Source: Pyrrhoderma lamaoense
Taxonomy: Eukaryota; Basidiomycota; Agaricomycetes; Hymenochaetales; Hymenochaetaceae
Direction of reading: 5' to 3'
Assembly (NCBI GenBank): GCA_002794735.1
Contig: NBAZ01000007.1
Location: 1,364,001 to 1,428,000 of the forward strand
DNA: 64,000 nt
Position 1 is the stretch's first letter. Each line of letters opens with the position of its first letter. A model generated the notes under the pieces. The model worked only from the letters and a program-made list of their open reading frames with translations. It made no database searches and was not told where the DNA came from. Made by a program: the position numbers and the translations under genes. Positions 45,101 to 56,872 of this stretch are shown piece after piece.

Positions 45101-48100
45101 AGGAGATATCCTCCAAGGCTAAGACAAGTGCACTGGATTGCGTTGGAGGGGTAATATGAAGAGCACATTCCAGGATGTTCAGTGTGATTTGAGTACGAAC
45201 ACTGGGCACTACGGACTCAAATGTCTATACACGGGCTTCAGAGAATTGTAGTGAGATTATATCGGTTTATACTATTTTTACCTCTGGTGGTGCCTTCGCA
45301 AATCTAGCCAAATCTGATACCCAGTCTAAGTCTGACCAAAGACTGATTCTTACACCATGCAAGACGAATCGAATCTTGGATTCCTTTGCTGATGAACCCG
45401 GAACAGGAACCGAACGAAATCGGAATTTTATAACAGGCTGTACTCGTCGATCCTGATGAGCCCAAGAAAGAAATAAGAAATCTCGGAAAGTTACGTTAAT
45501 CACGAAAGAAATTACCAAGCTAAGGGAGCTAGATGATATAATTTGATGAGATCCAATACTCGAGCTCTCCGTTATACTTGCATCTTGAAGGTTTAGAGAA
45601 ACAACTGTTTCCTCCTTATTCATTGATAAGTCGCTGTATCTATTAGAATATAGAAGGGTTGTACCTTTCCTTCGGGCTTGCTCTCGATTATTGCTTCCAA
45701 ATCTGATGTGCATATATCAAGGTGTCGAGCCATGCCTGATGTATCATCACCCATCGGGATTAAGAGTCTTATGAAAGCTACGGAGAAAACAAGTTAACCT
45801 AGTTTCATTGCCTAAGAGTTTTTCTTGTTACCCTCGGATAATAAAGTTTGCAAAACAAATTCACTATTCTTCACACCAGGGCTTGATACGTAACTTTCTC
45901 CAATCTCGGTGGAAATACTTTCCGAACGCTGTATAAAATAACGGCTACCAATCAGGCTAGTTGTCCTACTAACTTGGGCTCTTGTGGTAGCCCCGGATGT
46001 AGGTCGAGAGTTAAATCGTTCTAACCACTGGGTTAAATCATCCACCCATATTTGAACTCCATCCAACAGTGTTTTACTAATCACAACATACATGGATGGA
46101 AACCGTGCTAGTAGTGCGGAGGACTGGGGACATATGTTGGCTTCGTCTATGGAATCAGCCTTTCGGAATATAATCATTGGGTTCAATGGATAAAACTCCC
46201 CCCTATCTTGAGTATCTTCCTCTTCCCCAATTGGTCCTAATGATATGATCGTCGTGGCCCTGGATTCATTACATCCAGAATAAGCTACAACAACACGCCC
46301 CATATCTATGGAAGCTGAAACCGAGCCCTTTGAAACGCTGAACCAGTCCTCGAAAATATTTCTCTCGAAACCATGATCTACAAATCTAGTTTCCCCTTTT
46401 TCATTTTCAGACTTCCGAGCAAAATTTGAAAATGAGACCATGTGCACGTCAAGCAACAAAGATCCAGAACGAGGTTTTCTGTTTCGAGGAGGTGGTACAC
46501 GAACTTCAACACGAAGTAGTGGAATCTGTAAAGTCATCCGGAGGGAGGGAGAGGAATGTTGTTCCTACCAAGTAAAAGTTAATCTCAATCGAAATACCGG
46601 ATTATCATTCTAACCTTTTTCTTTTGCTGAGACACTGGAGCTTGAGAAGTTGGAGTCACGTCCCCTGCTTGACGATAATCAATCCCCAGATCCAAATCTT
46701 CGAGAACAAGACGCTCTAATTTAGTTCTCTCTGTCTCTCCGCCAGACATTCGGTCAGGGTCTCCTACTTTATGAAAGGAGCTAGCATCGGTAGGTGAAGG
46801 TACCTCTGTGGCAGGCGAATCAATAACATTCATCAATGCAAGCTCTGCAAAATCTACAAGTAGTCGAACTGTTTGAACATCCACAAAGAAATGAAGAGGG
46901 ATAGTGTCGATGTGTAAATATGATGATATCTTGGGACTAGTTAAAAGGTCTGCCAAGATAGCCGGCCGAGGTTGAGCCTTCAACGGGATATGTACATCGA
47001 TGGGTATTTTGAGTACTCTAGGAGATGTTGAAAGCCCTACGTTAGAGACAAAGCTCGCGCCCATACCACCCGAGTTCTTTTGATGTGGAGATATATTTCT
47101 TGTTCTCCATGTTCGAGGATTTGCACCATTTTCGAGTACCTTTTCCACGGTCCAGTCCACTATCTCTATTTGTGGAAGAGGTCGGTTTTTGCTCTCGTCA
47201 GTGAATGGGTGTGTATGTCGAAGTACATGACGCGGAGAAGTTGACGATTGATATGAATTTTCAAGCCATGTGTCGGTAATTAGAAGAGGGAATGAATGTT
47301 GTCGTTTGGACTCATCTAAACCTGGTGCTATTGGAAGAAAATGAAGAATTGAAATATCCGATATTGTACACGATACAAATCGCGCCTTGTTAAAACTGTG
47401 TTCCGAACCTAATAAATTTGAGAATAAACGTCTTTTTTGATGCTTCTGAGCGGTTAGTTGTGCCTCAAGGCAATCAAGATAGACACGAATATATCCAGCA
47501 GATATCCTAGGCGGGCTGAGCGGTTGATGATAAAACTGAGATATAACCTCGAGTTCATTTGGATTATTAAGACCACAAAGCATTAGAAGAGTGACTCCCT
47601 TTACTCGTAGGGAGAAATTGATGCGATCTAACATACTGTACTCTGAATCTGCTAGAGTTGAGTCTTGCCCGGATCGTTTTGAAGAGGAGTTGTCTAAATA
47701 TGATGTAACAGCCCTCGCTGCCTGTATAATGCCATTAACTTGTCGTGCATGAAGGCAAAGGGCAATTATCCCAAGATTGATGTTTAGATTTATTTTCTCC
47801 ATACAATTTTCTTTCGCCTTTCCCTTGTCCTCGGGAACAGGGCCTGTGGGGTCTTGTTCAACAGGAGTAAAAGGAGGGGTAGTAAGGCATATTGTTATCG
47901 GTTCCGAGATGGCTAAGATCGTCTGCTCCATCTTATCGGTACAAATAGTACAACCTTTCTCATGGCATTTGGGACTTGGAGGACGTGAAGGCTCCTTTAC
48001 TGTGTCAATGGCACTCTGGTACATACTCAATGATCCCGAATCTGAGGATATGGTTGATAGTGCCGGGGAGGAGGCCCTTCCCACGCTGCGAATAGGTTGA

Positions 48101-49101
48101 GGAGGAAGTGAGACTAGCGATTGAGACATCAAAAGTTGAGTATCCTCGTCCATTTCTGAGTCACTGTTCTCGTTGTCCACGGACGTTCTTGTACCGTGGA
48201 CTACTACAGAGCATGGTTCCGAATAGAGTTCCGATGAGATATCTTTCAGAGTTGTCGTTATTCCATGTACCTCAACTGTGCGTGTTTCACCAGATTGAGA
48301 ACCAACTTGGTTAGAGCTGTCATTCTGCTCTGACTTCGGAGATTCCGTATAGTAGCGAATTTGAGATAACTTAATTGATATTTCAACGTTGTTAGGGTGA
48401 ATCAATGTTAAGCGGGTATCTGAAGCATCGAAATCGAAGCGAGCAAGTAACCTTTCAAAAAGACTGGCAAAAAGCGAAACACCTTCAGGATCGTCAGTCA
48501 TGATGCCGACCTCTCCTTCTTGGTTGTCCGTAGCGAGAGACCCTGGGACATCTGATTCACGGACTTCCTGGCATAGGGGTTCTCGTAGCTGCGTCTCTTC
48601 TTTATCCGACAGTTCTTCGTGTACGAAGTCCTCGGCTACGGATATTACAGACTCAATCAATTCCTCAGAGAAACCATCATCTTTGGGCTTGTATAAAGGT
48701 TTCGATATCTTCAAAGCGATATGCAGTCCGGAGAGGGATAGCCCAACTGTCGATGAGAATGGGTTTGGCCAAGGTATACGCGCTGTCACACTAGCAATAG
48801 TCCCAGATACTAATTGAACTGGTAACCCGCCTAAATATGTATTGATTGCCTAACAATATGTTAAATAGATAGATTGGTGGGTATAGGATCTTACACTGTC
48901 GTCAATTTCCAGATCCTTAACCTCAACAAATCCGCTACCAATCTGTGCATCAATTTGTGCGACATCAAGCTGACCCGGTTTAAGTAGATGGCCTAGGGTC
49001 CGTTTGAGGATGAATGATATAAATCTTCGTTGTATGGATACTGGAGGCGCTAGGCTTGGAAGCCTAAAGTCGATACTAAACGGAAACCATGAAAAATTCA
49101 T
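42198..49101 (-). CDS. ATG2: Autophagy-related lipid-transfer protein Atg2
   Basis: Bridge-like protein that moves lipid from the endoplasmic reticulum to the growing autophagosome. About 2,000 residues. The N-terminal chorein region is clear: [15 protein letters not shown], then [32 protein letters not shown] and [20 protein letters not shown]. The middle has [20 protein letters not shown] and [20 protein letters not shown]. The C-terminal ATG2_CAD/C domain has [38 protein letters not shown] and [16 protein letters not shown] 43-base intron (donor near 44510) lies inside. Two frame problems: one base short near 42346, and one base too many in a G run at 43238-43241 (minus-strand CCCC), where removing it gives REPEVRDL. 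The stop at 42198-42200 assumes the first is an error. Head-to-head with the CTL gene. Confidence 0.92.
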
Positions 49102-49293
49102 GGAAGTACCGAAGGAAGTATAAGATAAACTAAATACGGTTCCGTGAGGTTTTGGACCGATTCCTAAGGCACAGTACAGTAGTCTAGTCAGCACGTGCCT
49201 TATTACTATATACGGGTAATCTGGCGTGTTTCCCGATCGACTAGTCTGGGTCAATTCGCCACTGGTGGTCCTGAATCCATTATTTGAACGACG
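49102..49293. promoter_or_regulatory. Divergent promoter of ATG2 and the PNS1/CTL gene
   Basis: Only 192 bases separate the two start codons. An open frame on the minus strand extends upstream of the ATG2 start, but the family N-terminus begins at MNFSWFPF, so I treat this segment as promoter. No TATA box stands out. Confidence 0.5.
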
Positions 49294-51790
49294 ATGACGG
49301 CTTCGTTTGCGGCCTATGCGTCGCAATTTCTCAACCGGCAACAGCAGCCCTCGTCTTCAACAATAACCTCTCAACCTCTGTTTTACTCATTCACTACTGA
49401 TAATGGCTCAAGAAATGGGGATATGTCCGACTCAGACATCCCTGATGCTATGTTAGACGATGACGCCGACCCCCATCTAGGGCGGAGTAATGAACTGTCC
49501 TCAAGATTACATGAAGAAACCCCTAACCATGGTGATGATGATGATGATCCGTATCTTCGTCTTGACGAAGATGAGCATCCAGCGACTAGAACAACACGCT
49601 TGAACTCGGATACTCTCCCTTTAATTACGTCTGAAATAGACTCGGGCTCTCCCTTTAGGGAGCCCAGGCAGGGGTGGTTAGCCCATCAACCTGCAATGTC
49701 GTATCGAGTCTCTCCTGATCCTTCTTCTGAACCCTCTTCTGGATCCAATAGGATCTCTCCAAATACTCATTTTTCGCGGCCGAGTCGGCCAATTCCTCGG
49801 GTTGTTCAGGCAAACCAACTCACCGAGTCTCTTCTTCCAAGAGATGGAATAAATAGGCCAGTAGATGTTTTCACACTTCCAGACCCTAGAGCATACTCCC
49901 GAGGTCGATCGATTTATAAAGATTCTCAGTGGACTGCAGCTTGGTTAGGAAGTGTCTCTGCATGTGTTGTTGGATCATTCATAATCTTGTTTACAACTTC
50001 TGTTAGCAAGGAAACTCATGGTGTTGTACTACCTTATACAACTTTGCTTCACACAATTCCATTGGTAACAATACTGACTGTTATAAGTGCAGTCGTATCA
50101 TATGCCCATATATTGCTTCTAAGGATTTTTGTGAAACCTGTTCTTTTTGCTACCTCTGTTTTCGTACCTGTCACTTTGTTTTTTTCTGCTTTATGGGCAT
50201 TTATTGGTAGTTTTATGTGGGAAGAAGGAGTTGAGCCAACATGGGGAGAAACAACAGGGTAACCAGTATCCTTAACTCTTGTTCAACGGTGCTAAAAACT
50301 GATCTGTACCTTAGACTCCGGCTTTTCTCCCTTGTACCGTTAATACTTGCTGCCTACACCTCGAGGCGTTTGACGCGCTTACCTCAAGAGTTACATACTA
50401 CTTCTTCAATTCTCTCTCTCTCTACAACGATATTGACGTTGAACCCCTTCCTATTGGCGCTTTCTCCATTAATACTACTACTCATGTTGATCGGATCCAT
50501 TCCATTCTTGACTTTGTGCTTCCGGCTTTTACTAATTGGCTATTTTTCTGTTCCATCAAATGGCACATGGGAATGGCATGTCAAAAATTGGGCTAATTGG
50601 TCAATAGCTGGCACAATCGTGGTGTGGCTGTGGTCCTGGGGCGTATCTCGAGGTATATTGCGAACGACTTGTGCAGCTGTTGTTGGATCCTGGTATTTTA
50701 GCCCGTGAGTATAGGATAGAGATCTATATGTTTTCTGTCCTAATTACCCATGAATAGTCTTGATGTGCCAGAACCCAATCCCTTAGATACCTTCAGGATT
50801 CATGCTGCTCTTCATAGATCTACTGAGAGTTCACTAGGGTCAATTGTTTTGTCTGCGCTGCTACTCACAATCATCCGTGTTGTTGCAGGACTTACCGCTT
50901 TCATGAGAAGGGCTCCTTTGTCCATACTTCCTTTGCTTGCCATGCCTATAAATTTTTTGGGAAACTTAACAGGTGCTTTGAGTAATCTAGCCTTGATATA
51001 TGTTGGTATAACGGGGGATGCTTTCTTTCCAAGTGCAAGGCGTGCTCAAGCTCTGACTGTTGCAGTTGCAAACTCAAGTGGGAGAGTAAAATACCGTAGA
51101 TCTGGGATTGATCGTAAGTTTTATAAAATGGAAAACCTAAACCCAACTAAATTCATTTTAAGCCACACTGTCCATACTGACGATAACACCCTTAACACTA
51201 ACACTCCCTTTTGCATTGAGCACGTATCTCTTCACTGCACATACCCTTGGCGCTCCCGGGTACGCTCCACTAGCAGCCCTACTTGCTGGAGGCGTCACCG
51301 CACTGGTCGGGAGATTTTGCGTCAGCCTCGTTGAGGATGTGTAAGTACAAAGCCAAAGCTCTTCTCTAGATACTCTTAAAGAAGCATTTTTAGGGCGGAT
51401 ACACTATATATTTGCTATTGTATCGACCGCGATACCGGGGCACGACACCAGGAAGACGTCTTCCGTGCTGTGAGTCTTAATCAAATTCGCAACACAGATC
51501 TCATCTAACAAACATAAACCAAGTTTGAATGGCAGACACCACTCCAGAACCAGTCAAGGAGTATCCGACCAACGCCTGCTGTTGTAACAGCCACTTCGAT
51601 CTCACATCTTCCTTCATCACCCATCCCGGAATCGAGTGTGGAATCAAGCGAAGAAGATATACCATTACAGATGTCTGCAAGAGGTTCTTATCTGGGTAGG
51701 GCACATACACGTTCACCCATACGATCTTCTCCGGATAAACTAGACGAAAGCCGTGAGAGTGAAAATATGATGTTGGGTTTAGATTTTTAA
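49294..51790 (+). CDS. PNS1/CTL (SLC44, choline transporter-like) membrane protein
   Basis: Polytopic membrane protein. Residues 1-200 are hydrophilic, with a run of Asp encoded by a GAT repeat (HGDDDDDPYL near 49530-49550) and Ser/Pro-rich sequence. Then come many hydrophobic helices: WLGSVSACVVGSFIILFTTS, VVSYAHILLLRIFV, LFLLALSPLILLLMLIG-like segments and the CTL-family core (GSIVLSALLLTIIRVV, LALIYVGITGDAFFPSARRA, YAPLAALLAGGVTALVG, LYICYCIDRDTGARHQEDVF). Six exons join in frame with no breaks and end MMLGLDF. The family is linked to choline transport in animals; the yeast PNS1 role is unclear, so the substrate is open. Confidence 0.85.
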
Positions 51791-52098
51791 GCCATATATT
51801 TAGTCCTATATACTTTAGACTGTATAGGTAATTCTTTTGTATTATACCATCCACGTATTTTCACCAGAAGTAAATTTTGTTATAATTTTACTTGTATCTT
51901 AAATTGTTTCACCATGTATTACCAAAACTCTTAATGTTCTCTACGTCTCAGGATGAGTGACAGCAGTTTGATAAATCCAAAAGTTATTAAGTATCCTTTA
52001 AAAACAAATTAGGCCACTAGTTTGGCTTGATAGTTTCTTGTACTCACTTGTACATATTAATAAATCCTAAAGTAACGATAAACAACTTCACTAAGAAA
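51791..52098. other. Convergent 3' spacer
   Basis: 308 very AT-rich bases between the 3' ends of the CTL gene and the mL54 gene; presumably both 3' UTRs and polyadenylation signals (several AATAAA-like runs, for example near 52061). No gene seen. Confidence 0.5.
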
Positions 52099-52526
52099 TT
52101 ATTGGGTTTTTAAGAAGTTCTGCTCCTTTATTTTCTGTCTGTTTGCCGCCCGTAACCTCATTTTTTCTCCCTTTCCTCCAGGACCATCGTCTGGATAAAC
52201 TTTAGGTTTCAGGAGGTCCCAAAGCCAGGGCGGATAGTCCTCGTCCTTTTTGGCGACAACAGGGGGTTGACCCTTCAAGTAGTTCAAGCCGACAAGAATA
52301 GTACCCTCGGTACACGATGATAGGGCAGTTGCTGAGTATATTTAGTACTACAACAAAGGTATGAAGTATAGCGGAGTAGCTCACATTCTTTGACTTTCGT
52401 ACTTTTATTAGGCACTGAACTCGTTTCACAATTGCGCGATGATGAACATATAGAACGAGTGGAAGCACGGGGAGTTCGCACTAATTTCCTTATACTTCCA
52501 AATGACGAGCACATATACTGACGCAT
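52099..52526 (-). CDS. MRPL37: Mitochondrial large-subunit ribosomal protein mL54
   Basis: Two exons. Exon 1 starts at 52526 with an import signal (MRQYMCSSFGSIRKLVRTPR; basic and Ser-rich) and continues NCETSSVPNKSTKVKE. The intron is GTGAGC...TCAG. Exon 2 carries the family core: STALSSCTEGTILVGLNYLK, KKDEDYPPWLWDLL and a basic C-terminal helix (KMRLRAANRQKIKEQ). About 125 residues, a normal length. Known as mL54 or YmL37 in yeast, part of the mitochondrial 54S subunit. No frame breaks. Confidence 0.88.
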
Positions 52527-52697
52527 TTTGGAGGATGAGAGTGATATAGTACGAGAGAGGAAGAAAAGGAGCGTGATTAGAAAAAAATCGCCGATCCTTC
52601 GAAACCCCGTGAAGCACAAACACGACATGGCACAAAAACATGTCAATAGCATAATTCTTAGTTCAGATCGGCATTGTATGTTACAAGAGCTTAAGTG
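52527..52697. promoter_or_regulatory. Short divergent promoter between mL54 and the TFIIIC subunit gene
   Basis: 171 bases separate the two start codons. The segment includes several open frames on the minus strand that are only shadows of the regulatory region. No clear element beyond position. Confidence 0.4.
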
Positions 52698-55545
52698 ATG
52701 GATCTCAGGCCTCGAAAATCTCGTGTCAACTATGCCTCTATAACTAATTACGATGATGAAGCTCAAAATGCGGATGCCGATGACCTACAGACTAATTTAA
52801 ACCAAGATGAAGATGCAGAACCTATCTTGTCTGATATCAGCACACACGAAGACGAAAACCTTGGAGAAGATAGCATAAACACAAATGATATGGGAATCGA
52901 AAAGAGGACAAGAAAGCGAATGAGATCAGCCAAAGGAATGAAAAATGTCTCCGCAAACAAAGGTGTCTCGTACACCCACACCACACCCTGGCCACCTTCT
53001 TATGATCACAGGCACAAGGCTGTACCTTTATATTGGAGAGCAGCCCGTGTAGAACGCCTTCTAGAGAAACCAACACCTTTCTCAGAGTCAAAGACGTGTA
53101 TAACTAATAATTGGATGTCTAGTAGAAATATTCTAGATAGACTTGGTCGAGCTTCTGGTCGCAATTTTGGGCCTGGCCCTATATGGGAGTATATGGAAGA
53201 TAGATCATGGTGGAAAGAGTCTGAGGAACCCTCAGAAGGAGAAGCAGAAACAGAAAATACTAGAAGACCAAGAGTTTTCGGGTCAATTAAGGTAGATGCA
53301 ACATTGACGGTCATCAAGGAACAGTATGTCTACGTTCACATTGCACCATGGGCTATTCTAATACGTATAAAGTGAAGCCCAGGTGTATCTTCCATGTGAT
53401 AAGAACGGCATAAGACCGTCATCGATAAAATGTCACTTCGGATATCCAGTCAAGGATTCTACTAAGGAACTTACTATATTTGAAAGCCTAAGAATGTGTA
53501 TGATGCATCATTGATATCTTCAGTACTAATATCTGATAAATGAATAGCTGAACTACTCCCCGAATCCAAAGCTCAAGTTTTTAACGCTGGCGGCCCTGTT
53601 TGGGGTCTAGATTGGTGCCCCATATACGTTGAAGATCAGCCTCGTGTGTCTATTGTATCCGTCATATTCCCGTTTACTAATAGGTGTAATGTAAATTTAG
53701 GACGCTCTTACAAGCAGTATATTGCTGTTTCTCCTCTTCCTTCTGTATCGCATTCACCTCAAATTGGCGTTAGATGTGTTACCCCTACTCCAGCTTGTAT
53801 TCAGATTTGGAGTTACTCTTCTTGTCTCTCTTCTAATCTTCATTCAGAGAAGGGAAAGGAAAAGGCTACCAGTGAAGAGGTAGATAACGGATCAATGAAA
53901 TGTGAATTGGTACTTTGCATAGATCTCGGACCAGCTCAGGAAATCAAATGGTGTCCGCTTCCGTCACACGACTCGGTTTGTACTTAACGTATCTTAACTG
54001 GAAGGAACTCTCTTATTTGAGATATAATTAGTGGGAGAATGCACCTCTCAACAAAGTACGAAAACTGGGTCTTTTGGCGGGTACCTTTGAAGATGGATCA
54101 ATGTCCATCTTTGCTATCCCAGATCCAGAAGACCTACAGTCCTCAGCCAACAATGGACCTATATATGGTTTGTACCTTTAGTCTTCTAGGTACTTGGCAT
54201 CGTATACTGATAGACATACTCAGTTAAAACTAGTCCGTTACTGCGGTTCTCCTTAGAGGAGACATCTATCTGGTGTCTCGATTGGGCAAACAGCGAACGA
54301 ATAGCTGTGGGCTGCACAAATGGTGAATTCTATTTCGGCTGTTTATCAACAGACTTGTAATTTACTATTTTACCAGGCGCTCTGGCTGTCTATGATATCA
54401 TCGATGCATTGAGTCAAAAACAAGTCATGGGTATGCTCCTAATTTACTGACATCTCCCTAACTGACTCTTGTTGTATATAGATTTTCTTCCCACGCACTA
54501 TTTGCCTTCTGTCAACCAATCCGCTATACGTTCAGTAGCTTGGATCAGGACACCTAATACCTCAGCCGAGGGACGACTTCTTTTCAAGGATGATCCAAAC
54601 TTACTATCAACTGGAGGATACGACGGCTGTGTAATGGTAGTTGACTTAAATGACGGATCCAGCTACTTGATAAATAATAGAACTCGAGGTTGGATCATGT
54701 TATCCATTCCAAGGCGTTCCTCACGTATTCACGAGACTCTCAAGATGTTATATATAGTGTAGCATATTCGAGTTTCTCTGTCGGCGTTGTAACGACAGAT
54801 CTTGATTTCACAGTCAAGTCATTTTTCTTAGTTCCAAGTATGCTCGGGAAGGGACATATAGTCATGGAAGCCGCTGGTCCAGTCTGGGTAAAGTTTGAAA
54901 TTCTCAGTACATGCATTTTTTTCTCAAACTCTTTTTCTAGGATATTCACACATCTGATTACCATCCTCATGTTGCTACAGCTGCAGCTGATGGATCCGTT
55001 CAAACGACTAATATGCTAAGATCTACTAGACGGGCACCAACTATGGTAAATTATGTGTTTCTTTTAGATATTTACAAGATATACTCAAGAGCCTTTAGCC
55101 TTTCTTATTCCATAAAATATATCAGATGGATTACAGTAGGAAAACAGGAGTTTACAGGATGCTCGATCAATTTCTTCCACAGGTAAGCACTTTACAGCAT
55201 GTGATTCGCGATTTTCTGATAGTAAGAAAACTTTGTCAACAGGAAATACCGGACAGGAGTGGATTTGCTAAGAAAAAGAGGAAAAACGACTCGGAGTCAG
55301 ACATACCTCAGGGCACAGGCGGCTGGCCAGCAGAAGTTTCTGTTACTAGAGTGGTCTGGAATAACGGTTGTGGAATCGGTCGTGCTCCTCTATTAGCATC
55401 GGCTACGGCATCTGGTCTATGTCGTATAGACTGGCTTCTGGGCTATTTCCTTGAGGATGTCAACCCATATAACGGAGTCCAGTACATACGGAATGAAGTT
55501 GAGTCTCTCGAGTCCAATGAAATGGATCTGGATGGACACGAATAA
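52698..55545 (+). CDS. TFC6: TFIIIC WD40 subunit (Tfc6/Sfc6 type)
   Basis: Probable RNA polymerase III assembly factor subunit that helps bind the B box of tRNA genes. N-terminus basic then acidic (MDLRPRKSRVNYASI; AEPILSDISTHEDENLGEDS). Next is a conserved box (RNFGPGPIWEYMEDRSWW) and a divergent beta-propeller: GGPVWGLDWCP, YIAVSPLPS, CIQIWSY, LGLLAGTFEDGSMSIF, SIWCLDWANSERIAVGCTNG, LLSTGGYDGCVMVVDL and WDIHTSDYHPHVATAAADGS. The C-terminus is at 55545 (EMDLDGHE). About eight introns. One junction at about 53323 lacks a base (KEQ to VYLP), and the join near 53645-53700 is unclear. The WD40 call is firm; Tfc6 rather than another WD40 factor is likely. Confidence 0.68.
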
Positions 55546-55775
55546 AACTCCTTAGAGGTAACAATAATCCAAATAGTTAAATTAAGTATTAATAACTAAA
55601 CAATATCTAAAGTAATAAATTGAGTAGTCTATGAGTACTCATTGTCTACTAGTAAGATGGTACTAGGGTCACATTCAAGACTGTATTGACCATAAACCTT
55701 TCCTCTTTTTTTCAGTTTTTTACGCCAACATCCCAACACACGCACTTAGCACGTCAAAGCAACATTATTTGATTC

Positions 55776-56428
55776 CTACGTACTTGCTTCAGCAACGCAG
55801 ATAAATAACAATTCTCGTATCAGAAGGCTCACCATCATAGGATTTAATTCCCTTGGGTTACAACCACTAGTGGTTGGACCTTTGAGGGGATTAGGATGAC
55901 ATCGAGTTTGTCCCCGCTTCTGGCATCGCTGACAAAGACCTTGCTGGACAAGTTCACACTGAAAGTCCGTAAATATGAGCATAACTGAACATTGGATTGT
56001 CGCATGTATTTTATGGGGAAAGGATTTACCTTTTTCTTCCGTAACTTGCAATGACTGCAAGGGTTTTGGTTTTTTTGTGCCTTACCTCGTGGTTTATAAA
56101 TCGGACGAGCATCATAATTATTATAATACGCGGGTCCTGAATAAATGGGATGATCGAATTGGGTGTATAGTAACGCCCTCTGTAAATCTGACGTTGCCCA
56201 TTCGTAGAAGGGAGGGTTTGGGCTATCAGTATGGGCGTCCAAGGCCCAGGAATGCCGGGGTCTCAATACCGAACTACACGGGTAAACATGAGAATGTGGT
56301 AATGTTGACGATATTCCATATTGTATATTATTTGGTGTTAGAGGTGGGAAGTCAGGGTGTAACGAAGTTATGTAAGCTGGCTGAATATCATGAGCTTGTG
56401 AGCGGCGAGGGCAGTCGATGTTCGCCAT
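55776..56428 (-). CDS. Short Zn2Cys6 (fungal binuclear cluster) DNA-binding protein
   Basis: One intron (GTAAAT...TTTCAG, near 55960-56030) separates the halves of a Zn2Cys6 motif: CSHCKLRKKK is joined to CELVQQGLCQRCQKRGQTRC, giving spacing C-2-C-6-C-7-C-2-C-7-C with the basic KLRKKK loop. The cluster lies after about 130 residues of Pro/Tyr/His-rich sequence (TSLHPDFPPLTPNNIQYG) rather than at the N-terminus. The open frame ends at 55776, about 195 residues, with no room for the usual fungal transcription-factor middle domain; an alternative intron donor at about 55834 would end it near 55754. It could be a compact regulator or a remnant of a larger one. Targets unknown. Confidence 0.7.
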
Positions 56429-56872
56429 CTATTACGTTTCTTTAGTTTGTGGGGTGCAAGCCTGAGGACGCAGATTCTACAGTTATATGGTATACCTTTA
56501 TAAAGTGATATAATAGGCATGATACCCAATATATATCACTGTACTATTGAATTTGCACTAAACCGGACGTATACTCAATCGGTGCACATAACAAACTTGG
56601 GATGCGTATAATTTCTATGCAAACCAATGATCCTCAGTGCGAAAATAAATACAAATCGTGATCTTATCTCGGTCAAGACGGTTTAACAGGAGACTGACTC
56701 ATGGTAGAGAATGTACTGTCATTGTTACACATACGCATCTGCATCAAGTATGTATGACTAAGATATCGTGAACACAACATGTGTTTTCTTCATAAAAGCG
56801 TTGATCAGATAGATCATTTAGCGAGGTACAGATGGCATTTTTGTTATCTACACACTCTCAGATACAATCAAT
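56429..56872. other. Divergent intergenic region
   Basis: 444 AT-rich bases between the Zn2Cys6 gene (-) and the dehydrogenase gene (+). It includes ATCAGATAG (56803-56811), one base off the iron-type GATA element, probably by chance. No gene seen. Confidence 0.4.

Noticed and set aside
49532..49552. GAT repeat in the CTL gene
   Set aside because: A short in-frame repeat coding for Asp; ordinary slippage, not a separate feature.
53529..53539. ATCTGATAA in an intron of the TFIIIC gene
   Set aside because: A lone match inside an intron of a housekeeping gene; about one such match is expected by chance in a window this size.
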